A stretch of 64,000 nt of DNA, taken from contig NZ_CP103057.1 in the NCBI RefSeq assembly GCF_025231525.1, positions 3,048,501 through 3,112,500 on the forward strand, read 5' to 3'. This stretch comes from Sphingomonas endolithica (GTDB lineage: Bacteria > Pseudomonadota > Alphaproteobacteria > Sphingomonadales > Sphingomonadaceae). A model generated the notes under the pieces. It saw only the letters and a program-made list of their open reading frames with translations. It did no database searches and was not told the DNA's origin. Shown here one piece after another: positions 43,327 to 52,760 of the stretch (positions within the stretch are counted from its first letter, which is position 1; every line of letters begins with the position of its first letter). A program made the position numbers and the translations under genes.

Positions 43327-44565
43327 TTAGTTCGTTGCGATCTTGAGCAGCCGGATCGCCCGCGGGTCGAGCAGCCCGCCGCCTACTCGCTTGGTGGCGT
43401 AGAACATCACGAAGGGCTTATTGGTGTAAGGATCGCGGAGGATGCGAACCCCAACGCGATCGTTGATGATGTAGCCCTTTTGGAAGTCGCCGAAGGCGAT
43501 CGGCAGTGCTGCCTTCCCGTCAACGGCCGCTGCGATGTTGGGCATGTTCTCGTCGATTTCGACCGGTCTGCCCAGCAGCGTCGCCGGCTCGCTGGCAAGT
43601 AGGGCTTCGCGCCAGATGTACCCGCCCTGGCCGTCCTTAAGCTTGGCGATCACCGCGGCCGTCGAGCTGTTCATGACCCACGTTGCGTTCTGGCGGTAGG
43701 GTGCTGCCAACCCATACTTCAGGTCAATCAGGGCGTCGGCATTCGCCACCGCATCCGCCGACCCGCTTGGCGTGACACTCAGCGCGCCGCCCGGATGGGC
43801 CGCCTCTGCGAGATTGCCAGGAGCGTATTGGAGGAAGCCCATTGGCTTTTCGAGACCATTTCCGCCGACGAAGGCGATACCCTCCTGCCTACTGAACTCG
43901 TCGGCGAGGTTGGTGCCTAGCCACTCCTCCAGGTTGATCGCCGAATCATCGAGCAGCCGCTGTGTCGCGGCAGGCATGGCGTAGATCTCGCCGGCTGGGA
44001 TGACGAGCGGGGTAAAGGTGGCCGTTGTCGTCGCCGGGCGTGTCGCCGTCTCACCTACCCAGCCGCTACCGAACTGATCGTTGCTCCAGAGCGTGGAGTA
44101 GGCGGCCCGGCCGGTTGTCACCACCTGAGCCAATCGTCGCATAGGCGATAGCGCCCGCTGTGCCTTCTGCACCTTCCGGTCCCATTCCACCGGGGCGAGG
44201 TAGCCGCCGCTCGATGTGTCGCCTTCCGACATCGCTGCCTGGATCGATGCGCGCTCGCCCGTCGCATTGGCCGCTTTCAGCGTCGCTTCGGCATCGGGGG
44301 CTCCGCGCCTGGCGTAGCTTGCGAAGGTCCTGCGGTACTCGGGATCGACCGCCTGGCCGTCGCCGCTGCCGCCCATCAGCGCCGCCGCTCCCTGCAACGC
44401 CGCAGCGTTGTGGACTTCTTCCAATGCGCTAAATCGGCGATCGCTGTCCGCTCGCATATCTAGAACAGCGGTCCTAATCTCGCCAATCAGTCTGGCAGGG
44501 TCCGCGTCTGCACGTATCCGGCCGGATAGCGCGCGCGGCGCCGGGGCAATTCGGGCCATCTTCAT
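43327..44565 (-). CDS. HK97-type phage major capsid protein
   Basis: A 412-residue capsid protein. A short N-terminal helical region (LIGEIRTAVLDMRADSDRRF) replaces a full delta domain. The HK97 fold follows: MSEGDTSSGGYLAPVEWDRK, STLWSNDQFGSGWVGETATR, ATQRLLDDSAINLEEWLGTN, EFSRQEGIAFVGGNG, KPMGFLQY, and RPVEIDENMPNIA. It is full length. AAGGAG precedes ATG 44565. No separate protease or portal gene is seen next to it. Confidence 0.9.
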   Translation of the reverse strand: MKMARIAPAPRALSGRIRADADPARLIGEIRTAVLDMRADSDRRFSALEEVHNAAALQGAAALMGGSGDGQAVDPEYRRTFASYARRGAPDAEATLKAANATGERASIQAAMSEGDTSSGGYLAPVEWDRKVQKAQRALSPMRRLAQVVTTGRAAYSTLWSNDQFGSGWVGETATRPATTTATFTPLVIPAGEIYAMPAATQRLLDDSAINLEEWLGTNLADEFSRQEGIAFVGGNGLEKPMGFLQYAPGNLAEAAHPGGALSVTPSGSADAVANADALIDLKYGLAAPYRQNATWVMNSSTAAVIAKLKDGQGGYIWREALLASEPATLLGRPVEIDENMPNIAAAVDGKAALPIAFGDFQKGYIINDRVGVRILRDPYTNKPFVMFYATKRVGGGLLDPRAIRLLKIATN

Positions 44566-44626
44566 CGTCACTCCTTCAGCTAAGTCGAGGTGACGGTGCG
44601 GCCATGCCGTGGCCGGATATAGGGGT

Positions 44627-45049
44627 TTACGGCTGAAATCCGGTGAGGTGGCGAGCGTATCGCTTGGCGAGCTTTCTGGCCGTCGCGTCTATCAACCGCC
44701 GATCATCGGCGTCCCACTCCTGCTCTGTCGGACGGCGCCAGCCCCGCGCCTCCATCAACGCCGCGCGGCCGCTTCGTATGATCGCCGCGGTATCGATATC
44801 GGGATCGGTTGCCAGCCGAGCTACCGGCGACGCATCGAGGGAGGCAAGCAACAATAGGATGCGCTCTGCGGAGTCGCCGTCCAGGTCTCGCATCGCTTGT
44901 TCCGCAACGGCTCGGCCGATCCGGCGCGCACGTTGCGCGATCGACCCCGTGAAGCCGGATGCGGCAGCAATAACGGCTGCGCGCTCGCCGGCCGGCCGCC
45001 CGGGCCGCGCCATTGCGTAGACGCGGGCAATGGCGCGCGGCATCGTCAT
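44627..45049 (-). CDS. Protein of the element, unknown
   Basis: 140 residues, Ala/Arg-rich and helical. Its ATG overlaps the upstream gene's stop (ATGA). It lies just before the capsid gene, a place where phages carry head-assembly proteins; this is only positional. Confidence 0.6.
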   Translation of the reverse strand: MTMPRAIARVYAMARPGRPAGERAAVIAAASGFTGSIAQRARRIGRAVAEQAMRDLDGDSAERILLLLASLDASPVARLATDPDIDTAAIIRSGRAALMEARGWRRPTEQEWDADDRRLIDATARKLAKRYARHLTGFQP

Positions 45050-45243
45050 CGACGGCGCAAGACGATGATATCGAACTCCGCCAATGCTCTCGCAACCGGC
45101 CGGCGGATCGACCGCGACAGGCAAGGCGCCAGCGCATCCTCGATCTCGATCTTCGTCATGGGCGTGCTGATCTCGTCCAGGGCGGCCAGGACGGCCTTTT
45201 GGGCCTCGGGCGTGAGCGCCGCTAGCTTGCGCGCTGCCGTCAC
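45046..45243 (-). CDS. Small HTH-like protein of the element
   Basis: 65 residues starting with GTG, overlapping the upstream stop (GTGA). KIEIEDALAPCLSRSIRRPV, ARALAEFDIIVLRRR could form a small winged helix. Not assigned to a family. Confidence 0.5.
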   Translation of the reverse strand: MTAARKLAALTPEAQKAVLAALDEISTPMTKIEIEDALAPCLSRSIRRPVARALAEFDIIVLRRR

Positions 45244-45491
45244 CGCGCGTTCGCCTGGTCAAGTAGCTGGCGCTCGATCGTGTTGATCACGTCGCGCATC
45301 CACTCGATGGCCGCCGCCGGCGAGCCGTGCACGGTCGTTGCGAGCTGGTACGTTGCGTAGGCCGACGCGATCGCCGCGTCGATCGGCGCCACGCCTTTCT
45401 CCATGAGCTTGCCGTGAAGCGAGCTGTGGAGGCGTTGCGCCAGCTCGATTACCGGCTGGATGCGGGCGAATTCATCGTCATGCTGTGGCAT
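45240..45491 (-). CDS. Small protein of the element, unknown
   Basis: 83 residues: IQPVIELAQRLHSSLHGKLM, AIASAYATYQLATTVHGSPA, AAIEWMRDVINTIERQLLDQ, helical. ATG 45491 has GGAGAAG upstream. No family recognised. Confidence 0.6.
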   Translation of the reverse strand: MPQHDDEFARIQPVIELAQRLHSSLHGKLMEKGVAPIDAAIASAYATYQLATTVHGSPAAAIEWMRDVINTIERQLLDQANAR

Positions 45492-45657
45492 CGGTCTTCT
45501 CCATACCGTCGTTGGCACGTCGCCGGGCTTTCCATCGCGTTTTCTGCGCGGCGAGCTGGCGACGCGACGAGCAGAACCGCTTCGGTGGCACACCTTCGCG
45601 TGGTTCGCGCAGCGGAATGACAGCGGCGCCGCAGCGTTCGCACGAGGGCAGTGGCAC
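45478..45657 (-). CDS. Small zinc-ribbon protein
   Basis: 59 residues. CERCGAAV and RFCSSRRQ provide three of the four cysteines of a zinc ribbon-like motif, followed by a basic helix (KTRWKARRRA). GTG 45657 has AGGAGA upstream. It overlaps the next gene by 14 bases. Possibly nucleic-acid binding. Confidence 0.55.
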   Translation of the reverse strand: MPLPSCERCGAAVIPLREPREGVPPKRFCSSRRQLAAQKTRWKARRRANDGMEKTDATA

Positions 45658-46054
45658 GGGCTGTCTCCTGAAAGGGTGGGGGGTCAAAATTTGCTCTCAG
45701 TGCGCACGGTGCTCGGTGTCGGTGTCCTGTGGCACCCCGGTTTAACTTACGAAGGGGGGGTAGGATGATAGAGCCAGCCTAACATGACGTTAGGCCCGAT
45801 GATCGATCGCCATGTGGATCTTGCGCAAGCCTTTCTGGACGGAGCCGCAAGCGCGCCGGCCGCCATGTCATGGCACGCTCCGTGCTCGCCCCCCTCGATA
45901 GCACAAGGGAGGCGCAGCCGACCGCTCCGACTGCCGGGGCTTGGCGATCGTGTGCTTGGGCAGCAGGCCGTTTCGGGGTCAGGGGGCAATCAAATCATCG
46001 TATCGCGTAGCGATTCCTTTCATTCTATAACCTTCGCTCCGGGTAGTGATCGTT
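45658..46054. other. Gap with a hairpin
   Basis: About 400 bases between two minus-strand genes. A hairpin GCCTAAC-ATGAC-GTTAGGC lies at 45777-45795. Frames in this gap lack domain features. The region probably carries a promoter for the small genes to its left. Confidence 0.45.
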
Positions 46055-46792
46055 TTATGGACTCGCGCTGCTTCCTACGACGTCGCGCCTAGCGACGGCC
46101 TGGTCCAAGAGAACGAGCTGCTGCGCCAGCTCCTTGCCAACGGCCCTGGGGGCAGGCTGGGCGACCGTATTGAACGATCGCTTTAGGAAGGCCGCGGCGC
46201 GCACCGCGGCGCCCTGTAGTCGCTTGAGGTTCGACATGAGACGTCGCCAGAAGATGGCCCATAGCGGCTTTTCCATGCGGCGTTCGCAGTTGAACAGATA
46301 ACTGTTGCACGCCTGCTTGCGGCGCGGCCCGGGCTGGCCAGCGGCGCGCTCAACCTTCTCGCTGCGGCGCACGTGATCCATAAAGCCCCAATGCTCGGCG
46401 CATTCGATCATCGCGCTGACGTTGCCGCGGCTCTGTCCGGTATCGTCCACGATCCGCTTATAGCTCACGAAAAAATCGCCGGTCTTGTGGTCGAGGAAGT
46501 CGAGCATCTTCTCAAATGTACGCAGGTAACTCGGCTGCACCTTGTGCGGCCCCTCGTATCCCTTGGTCTTATGCATGGTGCACAGGTCCTTCAGCGTCCC
46601 GATCAACGCCTGCTTGAACGCCCAGCCTTGTCCGGCCGAGCCGTCGCCGATCGGCTTGCCCGGGTTCGCTCGATGGTCGTCGACGTCGTAGCTGTAGGAG
46701 CGCACCGGATCGGTCGGGCACTCTGGGTCGCCCTTGCTCTTGCGGCGGCCGACCAAGCGGTTTGCCACTGCGCCAAATGCGGTGACGCTCAA
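46055..46792 (-). CDS. Putative replication or HTH protein of the element
   Basis: A 245-residue protein. The middle (YLRTFEKMLDFLDHKTGDFF, VSYKRIVDDTGQSRGNVSAM, IECAEHWGFMDHVRR) resembles a winged helix as in phage and plasmid replication initiators. The C-terminus is Ala-rich and basic. The start is uncertain: the first in-frame codon is TTG 46792 overlapping the upstream stop. Its place at the end opposite the integrase fits a satellite replication gene, but no catalytic motif is visible. Confidence 0.55.
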   Translation of the reverse strand: MSVTAFGAVANRLVGRRKSKGDPECPTDPVRSYSYDVDDHRANPGKPIGDGSAGQGWAFKQALIGTLKDLCTMHKTKGYEGPHKVQPSYLRTFEKMLDFLDHKTGDFFVSYKRIVDDTGQSRGNVSAMIECAEHWGFMDHVRRSEKVERAAGQPGPRRKQACNSYLFNCERRMEKPLWAIFWRRLMSNLKRLQGAAVRAAAFLKRSFNTVAQPAPRAVGKELAQQLVLLDQAVARRDVVGSSASP

Positions 46793-46995
46793 AGCGCACC
46801 GCCTGTGCGCGCTACAGGAGCGCGATCAGCTCGGCCGTCGGGCGCATCGTTTTCTTCGTAGCTGTGGCAACGGGGAACCCGCCGATCGGCGGCATGAGCA
46901 GAAATCCGAACCTCGCTGGCGAGCTGCGCCCCAAAGCGTTTCAGAATGGTATGAACGTCGCGCGATAACGGCGCGGAGGATAGGATATTCGACAT
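46789..46995 (-). CDS. Small protein of the element, unknown
   Basis: 68 residues: NILSSAPLSRDVHTILKRFG, AQLASEVRISAHAADRRVP, then a polar tail. GGGAG is upstream of ATG 46995, and the stop overlaps the next start. It is the first gene of the minus-strand series. Not recognised. Confidence 0.5.
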   Translation of the reverse strand: MSNILSSAPLSRDVHTILKRFGAQLASEVRISAHAADRRVPRCHSYEENDAPDGRADRAPVARTGGAL

Positions 46996-47343
46996 CGCGT
47001 CGGCTCCCGGCTGGGAAGTCGATGGGCGCACGAATGCGCCGGCTGAAACGCGTTCGGCCGTCGCGAGACGTACGGGGATGAAAGAGGGCGCTGATCAGCG
47101 CTCAAGGCGGGCCACGACTTCGCCATCGCCGGTAGAGTGGGGGAATAATGAGGCTCGGCGGCCATAGCGGGCCACGCCGGCACGCGGCTGATCGCCAACG
47201 CACGGTGAGTCGGGCGATAATCAAGCGCTCGCCCGCCCTAAATCAGGATCGGCGTTAAGCCGTCCAAATAGGGTTACGCGCCCATTACTCGCCCACTGGG
47301 CCGGCGCGGGGTCATCGATTGACCCCAAAAATGGCTGAAAAGC
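46996..47343. other. Right end of the element, non-coding, with 14-bp palindrome
   Basis: About 350 bases without a gene, between the first small gene and the tRNA. GCGCTGATCAGCGC at 47088-47101 is a perfect palindrome that may be an operator or part of an origin. The promoter for the leftward operon should lie here. Confidence 0.45.
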
Positions 47344-47420
<77 letters not shown>

Positions 47421-47465
47421 CGGTGGCTATCCAGTTAGCAAAGGTCCAGGGCCTGCGCCAGCCGT

Positions 47466-48140
47466 TTAACGCGTGCCGTCTTTGTCGGTGGCGCGCGGGT
47501 CGGTGGGCGCGGGGGTCTTGGGGCGATAGGCGCACAGATCGCGGACGATGCAGCGCCAGCATTCGGGTTTGCGCGCCTTGCACACGTAGCGGCCGTGCAG
47601 GATCAACCAGTGATGCGCGTGCCGCCGGAACGGCTGCGGCGTCACGCGGTCGAGCTTCGCCTCGACTGCCAGCACGTCCTTGCCCGGCGCCAGGTCGGTG
47701 CGGTTGCACACGCGAAAGATGTGCGTGTCGATGGCGAAGGTTTCGTGCCCGAAGCCCGAATTGAGCACGACATTGGCGGTCTTGCGCCCGACGCCGGGCA
47801 GCTTTTCGAGCGCCTCGCGGTTTTCGGGCACCACGCCATCATGATCGTGCACCAGCATCTGGCTGAGCGCGAAGACGTTCTTGGCCTTGGTGTTGTAGAA
47901 ATTGACGCTGCGAATCTGCTGGCGCAGCGCTTCCTCGCCATAGGCGACCATCTGCGCGGGCGTCTCGACCTCGGCAAAGAGCGCCCGCGTCGCCTTGTTG
48001 ACGCCGCTGTCGGTCATCTGCGCGGACAGCGTCACCGCGACGAGCAGCTGGTAGGTGTTGTTATAAGCGAGTTCGGTTTCGGGATGCGGGTTGTCGGCCG
48101 CCAGTCGCGCGTAGAACTCGACGATGTCCGCCCGCTTCAC
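47466..48140 (-). CDS. nth: Endonuclease III (DNA glycosylase/AP lyase)
   Basis: A 224-residue base-excision repair enzyme acting on oxidised pyrimidines. HhH motif LPGVGRKTANVVL carries the catalytic Lys, and the catalytic Asp is in FAIDTHIFRVCNR. A [4Fe-4S] cluster site CX6CX2CX5C is near the C-terminus (CKARKPECWRCIVRDLC). Start GTG 48140 is where homology begins, just after the dapB stop. Downstream of dapB, likely co-transcribed. Confidence 0.97.
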   Translation of the reverse strand: MKRADIVEFYARLAADNPHPETELAYNNTYQLLVAVTLSAQMTDSGVNKATRALFAEVETPAQMVAYGEEALRQQIRSVNFYNTKAKNVFALSQMLVHDHDGVVPENREALEKLPGVGRKTANVVLNSGFGHETFAIDTHIFRVCNRTDLAPGKDVLAVEAKLDRVTPQPFRRHAHHWLILHGRYVCKARKPECWRCIVRDLCAYRPKTPAPTDPRATDKDGTR

Positions 48141-48153
48141 GTGCCGCTCGGGC

Positions 48154-48882
48154 TCACAGGCCCAGTACCTCGCCCATCGTGTAGCGGCCGGGTGCCTTGC
48201 CGACGAGCCACAAGGCGGCGGTGATCGCGCCGCGGGCAAAGATCGTGCGATCCTCCGCCCGGTGGCCGATCTCGATCCGCTCGCCGGTGCCGGCAAAGAT
48301 CACCTGATGATCGCCGGCGACCGATCCGCCGCGCAGCGAGGCGAAGCCGATCGTGCCTTCGCTGCGCGCGCCGGTGAGGCCCGCCCGGTCGGCGACGCGG
48401 GTCTCGGCCAGGGTCGTGGCGCGCCCGGCCGCGGCCGCCTCGCCGAGCAGCAAGGCAGTGCCGGATGGCGCGTCGACCTTGTGGCGATGATGCATCTCGA
48501 CGATCTCGATGTCCCAGTCGGTGCCGAGTGCCGCTGCCGCTTCCCGCACCAACCGCGCGAGCAAGGTGACGCCGAGCGAGACGTTGCCGGTCTGCAGCAC
48601 GGCGATGTCGGTCGCGGCCTCGTCGATCATCGCATGGTGCGTCGGGGTCAGGCCGGTGGTGCCGATCATGATCGGGATCCCCGCCTGCCGCGCCGCGCGA
48701 AGCGATGCCTCCAGCGCCGATGGCGCCGAAAAGTCGACCAGCACGTCGGCACCCTGCGCCAATATGTGCGGATCGCCGCCCGCGTCGATGCCGCCGACCA
48801 GCGTCGCACCCATGTCGGGAATGACCGAGGACAGCGCCTGGCCCATGCGCCCGGCGCTGCCGATCACGCCGATGCGGCTCAT
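48154..48882 (-). CDS. dapB: 4-Hydroxy-tetrahydrodipicolinate reductase
   Basis: A 242-residue enzyme of lysine and diaminopimelate synthesis, reducing HTPA with NAD(P)H. IGVIGSAGRMGQAL is the nucleotide-binding motif and VEMHHRHKVDAPSGTALLL is the substrate site with the catalytic His and Lys. IGTTGLT is also typical. ATG 48882 is the start, as upstream codons have no match to the family. Followed by nth. Confidence 0.97.
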   Translation of the reverse strand: MSRIGVIGSAGRMGQALSSVIPDMGATLVGGIDAGGDPHILAQGADVLVDFSAPSALEASLRAARQAGIPIMIGTTGLTPTHHAMIDEAATDIAVLQTGNVSLGVTLLARLVREAAAALGTDWDIEIVEMHHRHKVDAPSGTALLLGEAAAAGRATTLAETRVADRAGLTGARSEGTIGFASLRGGSVAGDHQVIFAGTGERIEIGHRAEDRTIFARGAITAALWLVGKAPGRYTMGEVLGL

Positions 48883-49017
48883 GCGTGCCGGCCGAAATCG
48901 GTGACGGTGCCGCGCACGGCGGCGGCGGCAGGATCGATGGGAAGGTGCAGCGACATGCCGCGCTGCTGCCACAAAAGGGCTTTTAGAGGACAGCGGTTTT
49001 TAGCGCTGCCGGTCGAT

Positions 49018-50049
49018 TCAGCTACGGTCCTCGTCGCGGGGGATGATCTCCACCAGCATGTCGCCGGCCTTCAGCGCCGCCGCCTCGGCCTGCCAGAAGC
49101 CATAGCAGTCGTTGCCGCGATACACACGCACGCCAAGCCCGGTGGTCAGCGCGCCCAGCGGCTTGCCGATCTCGCTGGGTGCCACCGCGCGTTCGTGCAG
49201 CGCGACGCGGCCGTCCGAGGCGGCGAGATCGGCGACATAATCGGCGATGTGCGGCCCGTGCGTGGATCCGGCGAGCAACAGCCCGGCAAAGCTTGCCGGG
49301 TTGATCACCGTGGTAGCGCCGGCCTGTCGCGCCAGCGCCTCATTGTCGGCCGAGCGGATAATGACACTGATCGGGACGTCGGGCGCCAGCGCGCGCGCGG
49401 TGAGCACGATCAGGATCGAGGTGTCGTCGCGCCCGGCAGCGACGATCACTGCCTTGGCCATCGCCAGCCTGACCGCCTCGAGCGAGGCGTTGCGCGTGGC
49501 ATCGGCGCGGATGACGGTGACGCCGCAATCGCCGGCCACGTCGAGCGCATCCTGATCATCGTCGATGACGACGATCTGCGCCGGCGGGGCGCCGCGCCGG
49601 ATCAACTCGCGCACCGCCTCGGCACCGCTGGTGCCATAGCCGATGACCACGAGATGCCCGGTCAGTTTCTGCTGGATATCGTTCATGCGCCACCTGTCCC
49701 ACACCCGCTTGAGCAGGAAATCATAGGCCGTGCCAAGGAAGATCAGCCATACGAACAGGCGGATCGGCGTGACGAGGAAGGAATCGATCATCCGCGCCTG
49801 CGTGGTGACCGGCACGATGTCGCCGTAGCCGACCGAGGTGATGGTGATCATCGTGAAATACAGCACGTCGGTGAAGCTGATCTGCCCGTCCGATTGATCG
49901 CGCAGCCCCAGCCGATCGAACCAGAAGATGCCGAGCACGATACCGATTAGCGCAAAGGCGATCGCCACGCGCAGCAGCAACGCCGCCCAGGGTGGGGTGC
50001 TGCTCTTGCGATGCAGCGTCAGATCGTGATCGGATACTCTGGGGCGCAT
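49018..50049 (-). CDS. Potassium channel protein with TrkA-N domain
   Basis: A 343-residue Kch-type channel. Two membrane helices (LLLRVAIAFALIGIVLGIFW; PIRLFVWLIFLGTAYDFLL) flank a pore helix with the selectivity filter TSVGYGD (residues 71-77). An RCK/TrkA-N domain follows (TGHLVVIGYGTSGAEAVREL; IVVIDDDQDALD), which would bind a nucleotide. A TrkA-C-like part ends the protein. Likely a K+ channel of the inner membrane. Confidence 0.94.
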   Translation of the reverse strand: MRPRVSDHDLTLHRKSSTPPWAALLLRVAIAFALIGIVLGIFWFDRLGLRDQSDGQISFTDVLYFTMITITSVGYGDIVPVTTQARMIDSFLVTPIRLFVWLIFLGTAYDFLLKRVWDRWRMNDIQQKLTGHLVVIGYGTSGAEAVRELIRRGAPPAQIVVIDDDQDALDVAGDCGVTVIRADATRNASLEAVRLAMAKAVIVAAGRDDTSILIVLTARALAPDVPISVIIRSADNEALARQAGATTVINPASFAGLLLAGSTHGPHIADYVADLAASDGRVALHERAVAPSEIGKPLGALTTGLGVRVYRGNDCYGFWQAEAAALKAGDMLVEIIPRDEDRS

Positions 50050-50163
50050 CGCGCGGGTCTAGCGACCTTCGCGCCGCAGAGCCATGCTGTCGCCCGTCCG
50101 CTCCAGTCGGCGCGGTCTGCATCCCGGGCTGGCCCGTGCGGTCCAACGCTGTAGGGTGTGCCG

Positions 50164-50958
50164 ATGAAGATCGCGACCTACAACGTGAACGGCGTCAACG
50201 GGCGGCTGCCCGTGTTGCTGCGCTGGCTGGGCGAAAGCCAGCCCGACATCGTCGTCCTGCAGGAGTTGAAGGCGCCGCAGGAGAAGTTTCCGGAAAAAGC
50301 CATCCGGGATCTTGGCTATGAGGCGATCTGGCACGGGCAGAAGAGCTGGAACGGCGTGGCGATGCTGAGCCGCGTCGGCGAGATCCACGAAACGCGGCGT
50401 GGGCTGCCGGACGATCCCGATCCGTCGCAGAGCCGTTATATCGAGGCGGCGGTCAACGGCATCCTGATCGCGGGCTTGTACCTGCCGAACGGCAATCCGC
50501 GGCCAGGCCCCAAGTTCGACTATAAATTGCGCTGGTTCGACCGACTGATCGATCATGCCGCCGGGCTGCTCGAATCCGGCCTTCCGGTGATGTTGGCCGG
50601 CGACTTCAACGTCATGCCGACCGAGCGCGATGTCTACAAACCCGAACGCTGGGTGGACGACGCGTTGTTTGCGCCGGAAGTGCGTGACACCTTCTTCCGG
50701 CTGACCGGGCAGGGCTGGACCGATGCGCTGCGCACGATCCATCCCGACGAGACGGTCTACACCTTCTGGGACTATTTCCGGAACGCCTATGGCCGCAATG
50801 CGGGCCTACGGCTCGATCACCTGCTGCTCAGCCCCGCGCTTGCCGATCGCCTGGTCGATGCGCAGGTCGACGCGGACGTGCGCGGCTGGGACAAGACCAG
50901 CGATCATGCGCCGGTGTGGATCGAGCTCGCCGACAAGGCCAAGCGCAAACGCCGCTGA
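50164..50958 (+). CDS. xth: Exodeoxyribonuclease III
   Basis: A 264-residue AP endonuclease/3' exonuclease. Motifs: KIATYNVNGVNGRL, VVLQELKAP (metal-binding Glu), NGNPRPGPKFDYKLRWFDRL, GDFNVMPTERDVY (catalytic Asp-Asn), LRLDHLLLS and the end TSDHAPVW (catalytic His). ATG 50164 follows AGGGTG. Cytoplasmic base-excision repair enzyme. Divergent from the channel gene. Confidence 0.96.
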   Translation: MKIATYNVNGVNGRLPVLLRWLGESQPDIVVLQELKAPQEKFPEKAIRDLGYEAIWHGQKSWNGVAMLSRVGEIHETRRGLPDDPDPSQSRYIEAAVNGILIAGLYLPNGNPRPGPKFDYKLRWFDRLIDHAAGLLESGLPVMLAGDFNVMPTERDVYKPERWVDDALFAPEVRDTFFRLTGQGWTDALRTIHPDETVYTFWDYFRNAYGRNAGLRLDHLLLSPALADRLVDAQVDADVRGWDKTSDHAPVWIELADKAKRKRR

Positions 50959-51048
50959 CGTAGGGGAACGCTTTAGTCTGGATGGAGCGGATATTCGTCT
51001 ATCCGTAATGGCTTGGCAGCACCATCTGCTGCGGGCACAAAGGGCGTC

Positions 51049-52161
51049 ATGCTCTCGCTACTGCTGATGCTCGCCGCCCAGGCTGCCGCCCCCGCCCAGC
51101 AACCGCCGCTTGCCGCATCCACGCCGCGGCAAGCGGCTGCGCAGCGCTGGGGGACGAAGGAAGCCGATTTCTCAATCAATGATTTTCGGTTCACGTCTGG
51201 CGAGAAACTGCCCACGCTGCGCATCCATTATTCGACGCTGGGCAAGCCGCACCGCAACGCGCGCGGTGAGATCGACAATGCGGTAATGGTCCTGCATGGC
51301 ACCGGCGGCAGCGGCCGGCAATTCTTGGCGCCGCAATTCGCCGACGAACTGTACGGGCCGGGGCAGCCGCTCGATATCCGCCGCTACTGGATCATTCTGC
51401 CCGACGGCATCGGGCACGGCAAATCCTCCAAGCCCTCGGACGGGCTGCGGATGCGCTTTCCGCGGTACGATTATAGCGACATGGTCGAGGCGCAATATCG
51501 CCTGCTACACGACGGGCTCGGCATTCGGCGCATGCGGCTGATCATGGGCACGTCGATGGGGTGCATGCACGGCCTCATGTGGGGCGAAACGCATCCCGAT
51601 TTCGCCCGAGCCTTGATGCCGCTCGGGTGCGAGCCGGTGGCGATCGCCGGGCTGAACCGCATGTGGCGGCAACTGCTGATCGACGGCATCAAGGCCGATC
51701 CGGCCTGGGCCGGTGGCGCGTACAAGGCGCAGCCGCTGCAGGGTTTGCGCACCGCGCAGACCGCCTTGTTCATCGCCGGCGCGGCGCCGCTCAATCTGCA
51801 GGCGCTCTATCCTGATCGCGACAAAGCCGCCGCCTTTGCGCGGGACCGCGTCGCTAAGGCGATCCAGCAGCTCGACGCTAACGACCTGATCTACCAGGTC
51901 GATGCCTCGCGCACCTACGATCCCTCGGCAAAGCTCGGCCGCATCACCGCGCCGCTCGTCTGGATCAACTCGGCGGACGATTTCATCAACCCGCACAATC
52001 TGGATTACCCCGCGCAAGCCGTGCGGCAGATGAAGAAGGCGCGCTTCCGCCTGGTGCCCGAAACGGCCGACACGCACGGCCATGGCACCCATACCTGGGC
52101 GGTTAACTGGAAGGGCGATCTCACCGACCTGCTGGCGCAGACCGAGGCGCCAGCGGAGTAG
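51049..52161 (+). CDS. Alpha/beta hydrolase, homoserine acetyltransferase-like
   Basis: A 370-residue protein with a signal peptide (MLSLLLMLAAQAAAPAQ). Nucleophile elbow GTSMGC (Ser169), oxyanion region VMVLHGTGGSGRQF, acid in INSADDFINP and His in HGHGTHTWAV give the catalytic triad. It resembles MetX-type acyltransferases in order of blocks, but the exported location makes a hydrolase role more likely. The end overlaps the convergent NTF2-like gene by 41 bases. Confidence 0.85.
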   Translation: MLSLLLMLAAQAAAPAQQPPLAASTPRQAAAQRWGTKEADFSINDFRFTSGEKLPTLRIHYSTLGKPHRNARGEIDNAVMVLHGTGGSGRQFLAPQFADELYGPGQPLDIRRYWIILPDGIGHGKSSKPSDGLRMRFPRYDYSDMVEAQYRLLHDGLGIRRMRLIMGTSMGCMHGLMWGETHPDFARALMPLGCEPVAIAGLNRMWRQLLIDGIKADPAWAGGAYKAQPLQGLRTAQTALFIAGAAPLNLQALYPDRDKAAAFARDRVAKAIQQLDANDLIYQVDASRTYDPSAKLGRITAPLVWINSADDFINPHNLDYPAQAVRQMKKARFRLVPETADTHGHGTHTWAVNWKGDLTDLLAQTEAPAE

Positions 52162-52621
52162 CAGCCGGGGTGGCTGGCAGATCATAGGCGGAGACGTGGT
52201 TCAGCGTGATGCGCCAGCGCCCGTCGACCTTGCGGAACAATCGGGTATTCACACCCTCGGTCGAGCGTCCCGCCCGGTCGAGATGATAGCGGCCGACGAG
52301 CATCGCCGCATCGTTCGATAGCATGTCGACCTTCATGTCGTAGAAGTGCAGCGTGCCGCGCGTGGCCGGCGACGCGCCGTAATCGCGTACATAGTGATCG
52401 AGCGTACCCTGCCAGCCATCCTGAAACTTGCCGCCCGAGACGAAGACGACGTCGGGATTCTTGAAGCCCGCCATATAGCCCTTGAAATCGCCCCTGTTCC
52501 AGGATCGCTCCATCTGCGCAATCATCTGCAGGATCGCCGCACGATCCTCGACGGGGCCGGCCTGGGAGGGCATCGCAGCGGTAAGCGACACTGCAGCCAT
52601 GACGCACTTCATGATCTTCAT
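52121..52621 (-). CDS. NTF2-like (DUF4440) secreted protein
   Basis: A 166-residue protein with a signal peptide (MKCVMAAVSLTAAMPSQA). The NTF2-like fold follows: DRAAILQMIAQMERSWNRGD, GYMAGFKNPDVVFVSGGKFQ, LDHYVRDYGA, AAMLVGRYHLDR, RLFRKVDGRWRITLNHVSA. It may bind a small ligand or degrade one; no catalytic site can be assigned. Convergent with the upstream hydrolase gene, overlapping by 41 bases. Confidence 0.8.
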   Translation of the reverse strand: MKIMKCVMAAVSLTAAMPSQAGPVEDRAAILQMIAQMERSWNRGDFKGYMAGFKNPDVVFVSGGKFQDGWQGTLDHYVRDYGASPATRGTLHFYDMKVDMLSNDAAMLVGRYHLDRAGRSTEGVNTRLFRKVDGRWRITLNHVSAYDLPATPAATPLAPRSAPAGR

Positions 52622-52760
52622 GCGGCGGATCAGGCGCCATCTGCCATCGAAGATCAAGCGTCGACTCCGCCCGGTATGCCCCGTTTACCAAATAGAAGGC
52701 GAACGTTGGCATCCTCGGTGCCGTTACGTCCGCATGTCGGGCTTCGGGAACCGGGATGAG

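Noticed and set aside
48124-49950. Antisense ORF (608 codons) over dapB and the potassium channel
   Set aside because: Shadow frame of two well-supported minus-strand genes.
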